64,000 nt of DNA. It comes from Ophiura sarsii. Its lineage: Eukaryota > Echinodermata > Ophiuroidea > Amphilepidida > Ophiuridae. The notes beneath the pieces are model-generated. The model did not search any database and was not told where the DNA came from. It was given only the letters and a program-made list of their open reading frames with translations. The stretch lies in assembly GCA_035610835.1 (NCBI GenBank), contig CM069455.1, positions 51,006,639-51,070,638 on the forward strand, in the 5' to 3' direction. This document shows, piece by piece, positions 34,601-39,110 of the stretch (position 1 is the first letter of the stretch; each line of letters opens with the position of its first letter). The translations under genes were made by a program, and so were the position numbers.

Positions 34601-35124
34601 TGGTATTTGTGTTGGTAATGCACCGCCTGTTATTTCGCAGAGCAGCTAGCGACAGGAGCCGTGATGCAGATATGCAGAAAGCGGAGATTATTAAGCGGGT
34701 CCAGAATGCAATCGCCATTACTGCTCTACTTGGATTAACCTGGGTGTTTGGGTTGTTATCTCTTATCCACGAGCAATCCAGTTTTACCTTCCAAGTGTTA
34801 TTTGCCCTCTTCAATTCCATGCAAGGATTCCTGGTTTTCTTAATGTTCTGTGTTCGTCAGAAGAACGTTGTGCAAGTTTGGAAAGGGTGGTTTTCATTCG
34901 GTAACAGAAAAGGTGATGGCACGAGCGGGGGCACGAGGACAGCATCTGCAGCTTCCGCATCAACGCTTGACCGACCAGTGACGAAACAACCTCGAGCAGA
35001 CGACGCGGATAATGGACCGAATAACATCAATATAGATCAGTTCAAGTGGACATATACCCCCGACCATGAAGATGCGCCGACAAACACACGATCTAATGAC
35101 GATGTGTTTATTGATAACAACTAA
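4494..35124 (+). CDS. Adhesion G-protein-coupled receptor with C-type lectin ectodomain (12 exons seen, 5' end missing)
   Basis: Cell-surface receptor. Exons: 4494-4646, 10825-10898, 12181-12337, 13612-13640, 17905-18051, 19134-19536, 21376-21587, 22072-22242, 25377-25483, 27672-27934, 33426-33492, 34524-35124. With one base carried in from an upstream exon they total 795 codons including stop, and every junction agrees in phase. Visible-protein layout: CTLD 1-128, GAIN region 129-392, GPS 393-449 (cleavage predicted between L442 and T443), 7TM about 455-690, polar tail to 794. Adhesion GPCRs self-cleave at the GPS and are activated by the tethered peptide, here TSFAVLV. The lectin domain would bind the ligand. 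The signal peptide is not seen. A CTLD on this receptor class is absent from vertebrate adhesion GPCRs as far as I know. Confidence 0.92.
4682..4898 (+). repeat. Ngaro-like A1 terminal repeat
   Basis: 217 bp from TAAAGTTTAAGCCATAAAGC to GTTGATTTTAAAAT. It is repeated at the same length at 8,396-8,612 with a handful of substitutions. It would carry the element's promoter in an active copy. Confidence 0.88.
5090..5386 (+). pseudogene. Ngaro-like small basic ORF (98 aa)
   Basis: The short frame starts MAPKRGRGTKRKATDQ and is rich in Arg, Gln, Gly and Pro with RGRGR runs, so it is a predicted nucleic-acid-binding, disordered leader. It precedes the gag-like frame by about 110 bp inside the element. 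It may be the first part of a once continuous gag. No family can be named. Confidence 0.5.
5497..6758 (+). pseudogene. Ngaro-like gag with zinc knuckle, frameshifted
   Basis: The frame at 5,497 begins MADDVRRIQ with an acidic, Ser-rich N-terminus, then a DIRS-type gag core (SIHNWTSAFLFF..IYLRAHP, LLKYGDLVRTAARRFGG, WGWRDYDLQFR). A frameshift near 6,215-6,260 moves the continuation to the frame of 6,363-6,758, which carries a Cys/His cluster (CFAFNRESSCSRSNCKFSHTC, then CSNCNKGGHGATTC, a CCHC knuckle). Such knuckles bind the element's RNA. The continuation runs into the RT region. Confidence 0.75.
6769..7500 (+). pseudogene. Ngaro-like reverse transcriptase, multiply frameshifted
   Basis: RT motifs occur in order in three frames: SPIGLVPKSEPGQFRLIHHLS (6,820-6,880), KADIKSAFRLLPVHP (about 6,997-7,045), LPMGASCSPEFFETF (about 7,100-7,140), HYCDDYCFVG catalytic box (about 7,196-7,225) and LTYLGLEID (about 7,333-7,360). 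The DIKSAFRLLPVHPxDFxLLG block is characteristic of DIRS-order RTs. Frameshifts near 6,930 and 7,198 and a stop at 7,495 kill it. RNase H follows. Confidence 0.85.
7469..7771 (+). pseudogene. Ngaro-like RNase H fragment
   Basis: Reads PGRAFLRRLIILSCGVKKSWH, then a DLRMW block, then LQLFTDASGSVGFGGFYNGKWFQGKW. The FTDAS motif holds the first catalytic Asp of RNase H and follows RT in all DIRS-order elements. The frame ends at 7,771, so the C-terminal catalytic residues are missing. The next 300 bp are AT-rich with no recombinase visible. Confidence 0.78.
8095..8290 (+). pseudogene. SGNH-hydrolase-like fragment of the Ngaro-like element
   Basis: Reads VLHLGTNDIFSDK then IEQNLEAIRNLFPLTRIVWSWILPR. 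GTND matches block III of the SGNH/GDSL hydrolase fold (the oxyanion Asn), and the Ile-Leu-Pro-Arg strand that follows is typical of the hydrolase-like ORF reported in Ngaro elements. Only the central piece survives; the nucleophile Ser and the DxxH pair are not seen. It lies directly before B1. Confidence 0.6.
8289..8612 (+). repeat. Ngaro-like B1-A2 junction repeat
   Basis: B1 (8,289-8,395, from GCGTAATGCATGTCGTG to CTACGGGTAA) is fused without spacer to A2 (8,396-8,612). B1 matches B2 and A2 matches A1. The B-A fusion templates rebuilding of the ends from a circular intermediate in this element class. Confidence 0.88.
8613..9498 (+). other. Interior between A2 and B2 of the Ngaro-like element
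   Basis: The first 330 bp hold a degenerate tandem of TTCCTTGATGATCTTGGCC-type units (8,640-8,910). The rest is AT-rich with no coding potential. There is a TATATATA patch just before B2. No recombinase motifs were found. Confidence 0.6.
9499..9611 (+). repeat. Ngaro-like B2 terminal repeat
   Basis: 113 bp, matching B1 except for a GCTCTT insertion/deletion and one substitution (GATATC against GATGTC). It marks the right end of the element. Confidence 0.85.
9628..10443. mobile_element. Non-autonomous TIR element, about 815 bp
   Basis: The left end ACAAAAAGTCCCTGACCA and the right end TGGTCAGGGACTTTTTGTGT are inverted repeats of about 18-20 bp. The interior is AT-rich and has no transposase-like ORF. 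No confident target duplication is seen. It lies just after the Ngaro-like element in the same intron. The 380 bp from here to the next exon hold no other feature. Confidence 0.7.
10825..10898 (+). CDS. GPCR exon: central strand of the C-type lectin domain (WIGL)
   Basis: The acceptor is TTTTAG|AG and the donor CCG|GTAAGA. Reads ELGIGWIGLDDIAEEDTFRWLDGTP, with the WIGL core and the TFRWxDGTP strand that precedes the ligand loop. 74 nt plus one carried base gives 25 whole codons. It joins the exon at 12,181 in phase 0 as DGTP-VNF. Confidence 0.94.
10899..11947. other. Intron without recognised features
   Basis: AT-rich intron DNA between the second and third lectin exons. Several short frames occur but none has recognisable domains. 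A more GC-balanced piece lies at 11,410-11,830, also unassigned. Confidence 0.5.
11948..12048. mobile_element. Fragment of the CAGTATCG hairpin-array family
   Basis: Contains CCAGTATCGGGCCGAT, then CCAGAATCGGGCGATACTGG and CCAGTATCGTTCAATACTG, the same inverted modules seen in larger copies at 17.3, 43.0 and 48.7 kb. It is probably a truncated copy. Confidence 0.7.
12181..12337 (+). CDS. GPCR exon: C-terminal part of the C-type lectin domain (EPN)
   Basis: The acceptor is CTCCGACAG and the donor AGAA|GTAAGT. Reads VNFTNFGIGEPND...GEDCIILSDDGSWRDLNCNSNGNAICKRRR. EPN is the calcium/sugar-contact motif associated with mannose-type binding. The usual WND is WRD here, losing one predicted calcium ligand, so sugar binding is uncertain. 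The last three cysteines complete the CTLD disulfides. It ends in phase 1, leaving one base; without the 29-nt exon at 13,612 the next exon would be out of frame. Confidence 0.94.
12338..13553. other. Intron with a GC-rich hairpin
   Basis: Mostly AT-rich and featureless up to 13,200, with a T-rich tract near 12,980-13,010. A GC-rich piece at 13,240-13,510 has a perfect inverted repeat at 13,378-13,413 (arms CCCGGCAGGAGTT / AACTCCTGCCGGG, 10-nt loop) and a doubled CACCCGTTTCGCGCC. This may be repeat-derived. Confidence 0.5.
13554..13640 (+). CDS. GPCR microexon (13612-13640) or alternative signal-peptide first exon (13554-13640)
   Basis: Two readings, both ending at AAG|GTAACT in phase 0. (a) Internal microexon 13,612-13,640 (29 nt, acceptor CATGAAG), encoding xNETLELIAK: it takes in the one base left by the lectin exon and restores frame for the exon at 17,905. 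(b) First exon from ATG at 13,554, following an in-frame TGA: MTMFLSLFTFFIVTTC then VHEVNETLELIAK, which looks like a secretory signal peptide and would make a receptor without the lectin domain. The same pyrimidine-rich bases serve as intron tract in (a) and hydrophobic codons in (b). (a) is supported by phase, (b) by hydrophobicity; both may be used. Confidence 0.6.
13855..15030 (+). mobile_element. 5'-truncated LINE reverse transcriptase (RTE-like)
   Basis: One open frame to a TAA at 15,016-15,018 encodes the RT domain and C-terminus of a non-LTR retrotransposon. Seen: ITYIDFRKTFDTIHR (motif A), AGVLQGDTLAPYLF (motif B), DFDFADDIALL (motif C, catalytic DD), KVGLKMNASKTK, a thumb with LLYGCEAWT, and a basic end with AGHCYR and HGKRKPGRP. 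The endonuclease and RT N-terminus are missing, the usual 5' truncation. The element ends in AAGCAAGTAAGCAAG, a short 3' tandem as in RTE-type elements. The frame is intact over about 388 codons, so insertion may be fairly young. It lies in the intron between the microexon and the 17,905 exon, sense to the GPCR. Confidence 0.88.
15031..17272. other. Long AT-rich intron stretch
   Basis: No gene is supported. The segment at about 16,215-16,400 (AGTCTAGCTAATTAAATATACG and following) resembles about 26,030-26,210, so both may belong to one dispersed repeat. A direct duplication of TTGTATGATGGATATCT lies near 16,290-16,320. Confidence 0.4.
17273..17550. mobile_element. CAGTATCG hairpin-array TIR element
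   Basis: Ends resemble inverted copies of GGAAAAGTGTACTTTAGGTC (left AAAAGTGTATTTTAGGTC, right GGTCCTGAAGTAATTTCC). The interior is a run of modules of the form CCAGTATCG-nn-CGATACTGG, each a 20-bp near-perfect palindrome, spaced about 35-40 bp. There is no ORF. Same family as copies at 42,961-43,272 and 48,728-49,103. Confidence 0.75.
17905..18051 (+). CDS. GPCR exon: GAIN subdomain A helices
   Basis: The acceptor is CTTTCTTTAG and the donor AAT|GTAAGA; 49 whole codons, phase 0 at both ends. Reads MNVTINNVVDVVASLTQVINEATEIDSKG...FIADILYGVADI, with alternating hydrophobic residues typical of the helical GAIN subdomain A. The ATG at the exon start is internal. The flanking intron to 19,133 contains a C-tract (18,833-18,845) and nothing else supported. 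Confidence 0.85.
18052..19133. other. Intron without recognised features
   Basis: AT-rich, with a run of C at 18,833-18,845. A doubled ACATATTTCAAATTTAATT lies near 18,380 and 18,440. No coding potential is supported. Confidence 0.5.
19134..19536 (+). CDS. GPCR exon: GAIN domain, A/B subdomain
   Basis: The acceptor is TTCCAAACAG; the donor ACAG|GTATTG is weaker than the others. Reads LTRSVVAIVDDVLTKYDED, an acidic linker, RIQRALESQISSL, then beta-rich sequence (KTVIKGKNVVIHAVKMPR..., AISLPSEVFLSAT) with possible N-glycosylation sites (NKT, NSS, NAT). It ends in phase 1 and joins the exon at 21,376 as T-GNSSVAVP. The hairpin-repeat element begins about 95 bp past the donor. Confidence 0.85.
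19633..20968. mobile_element. TIR element expanded into a 60-bp hairpin minisatellite (TATGGCA family)
   Basis: Inverted ends start TATGGCAGGCCCAATGTCC and run for over 30 bp. They are flanked by a 6-bp duplication, CGCGTG (19,627-19,632 and 20,969-20,974). The interior is about 15 units of 60 bp, each with the palindrome AAACTTGG..ATCAATTG..CCAAGTTT plus the linker GACGCCTAATGTCCAATAATTCG. A block of about 293 bp is duplicated (20,098-20,310 against 20,391-20,603), a higher-order repeat. Unrelated AT-rich DNA interrupts it at 20,600-20,740. Long open frames here are a by-product of the 60-bp period. Related in ends and modules to 39,111-39,644. Confidence 0.88.
20975..21375. other. Intron remainder before the 21,376 exon
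   Basis: AT-rich intron DNA; nothing recognised apart from the splice acceptor CGCACACAG. Confidence 0.5.
21376..21587 (+). CDS. GPCR exon: GAIN subdomain B
   Basis: The donor is CTG|GTAAGG. Reads GNSSVAVPVSFFVYQNTKLFPSQ...QIRVAVASRIITANVEGAEDIVNLTKDSKVEAIFALVL. The pattern SFFVYQNxxLFP then VASxIIxAxV then VxLTF-like strand is the conserved beta core of the GAIN domain ahead of the GPS. NLT is a possible glycosylation site. It ends in phase 0 and joins the GPS exon. Confidence 0.93.
22072..22242 (+). CDS. GPCR exon: GPS autoproteolysis motif
   Basis: The acceptor is AAAATGTAG and the donor GTG|GTGAGC; 57 whole codons. Shows the full GPS pattern: CVFWD, then W, then GC, then CQCNHLTSFAVLV. 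Four cysteines form the two GPS disulfides, and cleavage is expected between Leu and Thr of HLT. All catalytic residues (H, L, T) are present, so autoproteolysis is predicted. Residues after the cut, TSFAVLV plus the next exon, form the tethered agonist. Confidence 0.97.
22735..24690 (-). mobile_element. Antisense LINE, 5'-truncated, with (AATA)n tail
   Basis: A minus-strand frame of 561 codons (22,993-24,678) encodes a non-LTR RT: HLAFLDFRKAFDTVWR (motif A), EGLKQGCVLSPVLF (motif B), SSLFWADDVVLIAE (motif C), NHTKSNVLVVG, SYKYLGI. A C-terminal CLLCNSGCEDIKHFMLSC is the Cys/His cluster found in several LINE clades. The endonuclease and RT fingers are missing. The 3' end on this strand is an (AATA)n tail at about 22,736-22,762. 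The frame has no stops, so it may be a recent insertion. It sits in the intron between the GPS exon and TM1, opposite to the GPCR. I cannot assign the clade. Confidence 0.88.
24691..25080. other. Intron without recognised features
   Basis: AT-rich intron DNA; nothing supported. Confidence 0.4.
25081..25335. repeat. CTACACTAAAT tandem array with an embedded perfect hairpin
   Basis: About eight copies of a 11-13-bp unit (C/TACACTAAATNT) run from 25,081 to 25,170, and one more copy lies at 25,319-25,331. Between them is a perfect 31-bp inverted repeat: left arm 25,171-25,201, 16-nt loop, right arm 25,218-25,248. No ORF. Confidence 0.85.
25377..25483 (+). CDS. GPCR exon: end of tethered agonist and TM1
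   Basis: The acceptor has a long pyrimidine tract (CTTTTTTCTTTTTTAG); the donor is CAG|GTAAGG. Reads DIYDQNSVVLDFISKIGCGISITCLLIMLVTYLSNR. The hydrophobic segment is TM1. It ends in phase 2 and joins as N-R-KLREKR. Confidence 0.93.
25484..26678. other. Intron stretch, repeat-like
   Basis: No gene supported. About 26,030-26,240 (GTCCAGCTAATTAATATGCG ... ATATGCAAATTAGCTTATTA) resembles about 16,215-16,400. AT-rich otherwise. Confidence 0.4.
26679..26924. mobile_element. MITE with GTTACTCATTTTGCAT inverted ends, copy 1
   Basis: The left region (ATATGAAAAG ... GTTACTCATTTTGCAT) and right region (ATGCAAAATGAGTAAC ... CTCTTCATAT) are inverted repeats of about 60 bp with scattered differences. The centre contains GATTAGTGCATCCATGCACG, also in the copy at 57,170-57,475. 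No ORF. Confidence 0.8.
26925..27671. other. Intron remainder with a poly(A) tract
   Basis: AT-rich; a run of about 20 A at 27,512-27,533 and an otherwise featureless sequence. The last bases form the acceptor TTTTTCTTTCAG of the next exon. Confidence 0.5.
27672..27934 (+). CDS. GPCR exon: TM2 and TM3
   Basis: Donor TGGG|GTGAGT. Reads RKLREKRPQKIMLHFC then TM2 (FSLLCLYLVFVIGID), ECL1, then WGCTTVSVLIHYFTLTSISWMGVEATNMYILFVKV (TM3). The Cys of WGC pairs with the ECL2 Cys in this family; HYFxLxxxSWMxVEAxxxY is the class B2/adhesion TM3 signature. It ends within VVAWG at the start of TM4, in phase 1. Confidence 0.96.
27935..28055. other. Intron start
   Basis: Short AT-rich intron piece up to the GC-rich MITE; nothing recognised. 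Confidence 0.4.
28056..28205. mobile_element. 150-bp GC-rich MITE, TAA target duplication
   Basis: The TIRs are GGGAGCACATCAAAACTCGA plus CCGC at the left and the exact complement at the right, flanked by TAA (28,053-28,055 and 28,206-28,208). The interior is GC- and CpG-rich (GCGGTTG-type words), unlike the neighbouring DNA. TAA duplication fits PIF/Harbinger-type mobilisation. Confidence 0.88.
28232..28268 (-). ncRNA. Possible decayed hammerhead ribozyme of a Penelope-like element
   Basis: On the minus strand the segment reads TCGATAAAG, then a hairpin ATTCTGTTAGAAT, then CGAAACGTCAGATCC. Hammerheads reported in Penelope-like elements have CTGATGA-stem-GAAACGTC, so the GAAAC half and stem are present but the CTGATGA half is altered at several bases. 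It may be a relic of a PLE terminal repeat, probably inactive. Confidence 0.3.
28269..28866. other. Purine-rich intron stretch
   Basis: A-rich plus-strand sequence (28,269-28,520), possibly the rest of a PLE-derived fragment. No coding support. Confidence 0.35.
30037..30298. mobile_element. Tc1/mariner-like MITE (TA-flanked)
   Basis: Inverted ends CACTCTTAGAAAAAGG ... CCTTTTTTTCTTATAGTG, flanked by TA. The TIR continues through GGGGTTCTTGGCTGTCCCGT. The interior is rich in AGGTTC/GAACCT words. The CACTCTTA-A-rich end resembles a widespread animal MITE type. Confidence 0.75.
30300..31600. repeat. Degenerate array of GGGCACCTGGGGTATCTGGATTA-like words
   Basis: Scattered, diverged repeats of the form TTAAGGGCACCTGG...TATCTGGATTA recur at least ten times (for example near 30,325, 30,410, 30,460, 31,270, 31,345, 31,500). 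Spacing is irregular, about 35-80 bp. No ORF; it looks like an old satellite. Confidence 0.5.
33161..33425. other. Intron end before TM4 exon
   Basis: AT-rich; ends in the acceptor GGCTTATTTTTCAG. Confidence 0.5.
33426..33492 (+). CDS. GPCR exon: TM4 and start of ECL2
   Basis: Donor CA|GTGAGT. Reads GLPAVIVIIALSVDHTQYVNKK; GxPAxxVxxxxxVD is the adhesion-family TM4. 67 nt, phase 1 in and phase 2 out. It joins the last exon as K-H-CFLQ, placing the conserved ECL2 cysteine. Confidence 0.92.
33493..34073. other. Intron without recognised features
   Basis: AT-rich; a small frame at 33,790-33,972 has no recognisable domain. Confidence 0.4.
34074..34255 (-). mobile_element. tRNA-derived SINE
   Basis: On the minus strand the head is tRNA-like: A box TGGCTTAGTGGTTGG (34,230-34,244) and B box GGATCGAATCC (34,190-34,200), 30 bp apart, with CCCGGC closing after the B box. 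These are internal Pol III promoter elements. A tRNA-unrelated body follows to about 34,074. It is not a functional tRNA: no clean cloverleaf or acceptor stem. Confidence 0.75.
34256..34523. other. Intron end before the last exon
   Basis: AT-rich sequence ending in the acceptor TTTTCCCTTCTGACAG. Confidence 0.5.
34524..35124 (+). CDS. GPCR last exon: ECL2, TM5-TM7, C-tail and stop
   Basis: After a split His codon it reads CFLQIGYTFYFAQLLIMALVISYNMVVFVLVMHRLLF (TM5), a basic loop, IIKRVQNAIAITALLGLTWVFGLLSLI (TM6), FTFQVLFALFNSMQGFLVFLMFCV (TM7), then a roughly 90-residue hydrophilic tail ending VFIDNN and TAA. GLTWVFG and LFNSxQGFxxFxxxC are adhesion-GPCR signatures. The tail is rich in Ser, Thr and Asp and shows no PDZ-type end. 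I see no consensus AATAAA shortly downstream. Confidence 0.97.
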
Positions 35125-35204
35125 CGAAATATTTTTTGGCAACTTTTACAAAACAGGCAACAGGTCTGACTAGATTTTTTTTATATGCTACAAAAGGTAT
35201 TGTA

Positions 35205-35249
<45 letters not shown>

Positions 35250-35915
35250 GCTAATAATAATATTAATAACAGTGCTTATATATCGCTGTTCCACAAAATG
35301 ATCACAGCGCTTAACAAAAATATAACATATAAACAATACAATGTACCCCAGGCGTCATATTGAAGTGAATGGTAAGAATGATAAAGCATGTACATAAATT
35401 TGTGTTATTCCATAGGGTTGGGCCAGCACAGCAAAAAAGCTAGCTCCAATGCAATAGCTGGCAGGCACAACACAACGGGTTTTGTCTGTAGCAGATCGTA
35501 GACCTTTTCTAGATCCCGTTCTAGATGGAATGTAGAATGAAACAAATTCAGATTTGTGTATGGGGTCTGTACCAGTAATGAATTTATAGACATAAAGAAG
35601 TGTTTTAAACTTGATTTTATAATAATAATAATGCATCAAACATAACGACAATTATATAGGTGAGATCAGTGCTCCCTTAACTCACATCCAGACTGATAGC
35701 TTTCACCGCTTTTCATCGAGCTTTCCTCTACTTGTAAAAGGGCAAGAGCCCTTAGATGTCATAATAAGAAATTAGTGTCTTTTCATCATTCAGTTTAAGT
35801 TTATTCACAGCCATGATCCGTTACCGTAGGCTATATTCTCATTGATAACATGTCTTCCCCAAACTAAGACTTATTGGTGAGGAATGAGAATTATTTCCCC
35901 CTCTTTCTCTTACAG
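35125..35915. other. 3' flank of the GPCR, with a (TA)n microsatellite
   Basis: Presumed 3' UTR and flank. A TA dinucleotide run lies at about 35,206-35,242. No polyadenylation signal could be assigned with confidence. Confidence 0.55.
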
Positions 35916-36021
35916 TGTTTCAAACATCCCATTCATCAGCGGGGACTTACATGCCATGTTGAACACAGCCATTTTCTTACGCCCTGCATCATGGGATACT
36001 CGGCTGCCAGTACCGGCACAG
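35916..36021 (+). CDS. Orphan exon-like segment
   Basis: A strong acceptor (CCCCCTCTTTCTCTTACAG) is followed by 106 bases open in two frames, for example VSNIPFISGDLHAMLNTAIF, ending at a candidate donor CACAG|GTATTG. No domain is recognised and no partner exons are evident. It could be an exon of an unseen gene, an alternative 3' exon of the receptor, or chance. Confidence 0.25.
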
Positions 36022-36542
36022 GTATTGTACGCTTAGTGCCTGTTTGGGAACTATACCTGTGCGGTACAACCAAATTAGCTACACAGTGTAGCAGAGTTAC
36101 TGGTACAGTGCAGCTACCGAAGTGGTACTTAATTGGTACTTAAACAGTTACAACACTGGAACTGGAACTTGCAACAAAGTTAGTAGCCATGATATCGGGC
36201 ACGGGAAGATTGCTGTGTATGTCCCGGATTCATGTATTACAGAGGAGGGTTGGGGTTGGGGTTGGGGGGGGAGATATCGAGCTCGGTTACCGACAGTACT
36301 GGTTAATTTTCAGGCAATGTTCGACATATTTCACACATTTTAAACAATTTCTAAAACAAAGAGAAGAAAATGGGTCGGTCGGGCCCGTCTGACACGGGAT
36401 TGATAACGATTTGCTCTGACATGAAATGGACTATGATTCGTATGTAAAAAACAAGTCTAAATTTGGAACAAGTTTAAACAGTGGTTATAAAGTCTTTAAA
36501 AAAAAGCGACAAATTTACGCTTCTGCATTCAAAACAAAATAT
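36022..36542. other. Unassigned stretch
   Basis: No supported gene. Contains a G-rich TTGGGG-like tract near 36,246-36,270. Confidence 0.4.
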
Positions 36543-36740
36543 ATCTATAATCAAAACAAACAATTGTCGATCGAAGCGCTGTGATCTGAGCGCTCGCGTC
36601 CATCCAAAGCTTTAACGCGCTCTGGCTACGCACTGTATTCCAAAAACAAGAGGCGCGCAACGCTGTCGTGGTCACGCAGATGTCGCACACGCGAGGGAAT
36701 GATTTGAAATGATCGACAATTATTTGTTTTGATTATAGTA
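36543..36740. mobile_element. About 198-bp MITE with CpG-rich interior
   Basis: Inverted arms ATAATCAAAACAAACAATTG + TCGATC (36,547-36,572) and its complement (36,711-36,736) differ at one base. The interior is dense in CpG (GCGCTC, CGCGTC, GCGCGCAACGC) in an AT-rich setting. Confidence 0.82.
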
Positions 36741-36892
36741 TAAATTTGCACGTTAAATCTAAGTGTGCACATATAATATAATATCAATATATAAAATATT
36801 AAATGTGTGTGTGATTGAAAAGTCCTGTGGGACTATCTTCCTTTAACTAGTTAGGCCTATATTCCTGAATGGCTTACCCGACCTCTGCCTAA

Positions 36893-37736
36893 AGGCCCTG
36901 TCACACCGTAGCGTATGGCCTGAACGTGGCCTGAACGTATGCCGACGTATTCAAAAAATAGCTCGAAAATTGTCAGAGTCCAAGAACGTCCAAGAACGTC
37001 CAACTTCCCAACGAATTGCTTCGACATCGGTGATAGAATGGACGTATCCATAACGTATCCATGGCGTATTAAACGTATACATGCGTATGACTAACGTATT
37101 GATAGCGTATCACTAACTTATAACAAACTTATGACAGCGTATCACAGCGTATGCGATCGGCGAGCGTATGACCAACGTATGCTTAACGTATTCGTAGCGT
37201 ATGTCTGCCGTGCTCGACGTATCCTCAGCGTATCCTCGGCGTACAACGAACACGTGACTTATGCCGCTGCAGAAATTGAGTTTCGTACGCGGCGGGACAA
37301 GTGTTGCCAGTTCAAGTAAACGCAGCCTAGATGATAACTATTAAAATATCCAGAAGGGTAAATCTATATGTCCAACCTATAACTTACGACGAGTAACGTA
37401 CCTCTAACGTATGTCAGCGTATGTCAACGTATGTTTAACGTATGTCAGCGTTTGTAAACGTATGTCTAACGTACCACGAACCTATCGGGAACTTATGCAG
37501 AACGTAAGTTAAGCACACGTTGAGTACGTCGATAAATTTTGAACATGCTCAATAATTTTTCGCGGGCTCGACGTGTTCCAAATTTTCACAACGTATCACA
37601 GCGTGCTCTTAACGTATACGACGTATCCCCAACTTACCCCTAACTTGTATCAGCGTACACCAACGTACATCAACGTATTTTGCGATATTTCGCATACGTT
37701 GTCATACGTTCAGGCGATACGCCATGGTGTGACAGG
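36893..37736. mobile_element. AACGTATG-rich TIR element, unit 1
   Basis: TIR begins AGGCCCTGTCACACCGTAGC and continues about 45 bp; TAA flank at 36,890-36,892. The interior is a dense run of CGTA words (AACGTATG, AGCGTATC, and so on) spaced about 10 bp over hundreds of bases, unusual in AT-rich DNA. No ORF of note. It is joined head to tail to unit 2. Confidence 0.82.
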
Positions 37737-37737
37737 G

Positions 37738-38232
37738 AAGGCCCTGTCACACCGTAGCGTATCGCCTGAACGTATGCCGACGTATACAAAAAATAGCTCG
37801 AAAATTGTCAGATTTGTCAGAACGTCCAACTTCCCAACGAATTGCAATATTTTGGTTTTTATCAATGCTAGATAGCTATATATTTTCAGCCGACGTACAT
37901 CAACGTATACCAACGAGTAACGTACCTCTAACGTATGTCAGCGTATGTAAACGTAAGTCTAACGTACTACGAACGTACAGGGAACTTATGCAGAACGTAT
38001 TAGAGCACACGTTGAGTACGCCGAGAAATTTTGAACATGCTCAATCATTTTTCGCGGGCTCGACGTATTCCAAATTTTCACAGCGTATCACAGCGTGCTC
38101 TTAACGTAAACGACGTATCCCCAACTTACCCCTAACTTATATCAGCGTACACCAACGTACACCAACGTATTTTTGATATTTTCGCATACGTTGGCATACG
38201 TTCAGGCGATACGCCATGGTGTGACAGGGCCT
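37738..38232. mobile_element. AACGTATG-rich TIR element, unit 2
   Basis: Starts with GGCCCTGTCACACCGTAGC right after unit 1's end (junction near 37,737). Its interior matches the outer parts of unit 1 with the middle missing. The right end GGTGTGACAGGGCCT is followed by TAA (38,233-38,235), matching the TAA left of unit 1, so the pair may have moved as one. Confidence 0.82.
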
Positions 38233-38235
38233 TAA

Positions 38236-39104
38236 CGCAGGAGGGTATGCCATGTACTAAATACTGAAGGGTTTCTCAGTACTATTGTAATTTTCAGTAC
38301 TATTCAGTAACGCAGGACTAGCCGTGTTTATATCTGTTATCTGTATAATAGGCTATGTTTTAGTTGTAACAGAATTTGATGTTAAACTATTCAGACTTAA
38401 TTAACTAATTAAGATAATTAGGTAAATTAAACTTGTAATCAAGTTAAGTAATAACTATTAGGCCTATAATGGAAATAGATTGTAAATAACTGGTCCATTT
38501 TAGTACAAGGAGGACTGCAAAAAATGTTATGGCATACAGGTAGTAATCCCCTGAGAAGATCAGAGAGGATTGGGTTAACAGTTCTCAAATGTGTAAACAA
38601 TAGAAGTAAACAAATAATGTTATAATTCCTAATTTGGTGATAGGAGAGATGTTTTGTCATTGTTTTAGCTGAGACGTTTTGTCATTGTTTTAGCTGAGAC
38701 GAATATTTTCGTCTCAGGTTTTAGCAGTAAGGCAGTAGATGCTAAAGTCAATTCCATATTTGGTATTGTTGAGTAAAGATGAGGGGTGGTATAGTATAAT
38801 CTAACAGAATAAAAAGTGAAGATAGCTTTAGATCAATCAGGTCTACTGCATGTCCAGCTGAAGGCTATGACTCTGGCATTGTCGTGTAACATTAATTTGT
38901 GAAACAATTATAGATACTTCAATCTACTTTGTTTTAATCCATAAATATACTTATCAATATTGTATATAATATTAATAAAACATTAATACGTTAATATACA
39001 AAATTGTGTCTGCAAAAAATATTCTTCTAGTTCTGATAGTGTCAATACACATCATCGAGATCACGGGACTAACGAGTGAGTAACGTATTGAGAAGACGAG
39101 CACT
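38236..39104. other. Unassigned AT-rich stretch
   Basis: No gene supported. A 26-bp tandem duplication (GTTTTGTCATTGTTTTAGCT unit) lies at about 38,651-38,702, followed by the palindrome CTGAGACGAATATTTTCGTC. Confidence 0.45.
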
Positions 39105-39110
39105 GAAGCC

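Noticed and set aside
36893..38232. CRISPR-like array from the regular CGTA words
   Set aside because: There are no conserved repeats of 24-40 bp with unique spacers; the genome is animal and the words lie inside a TIR element.
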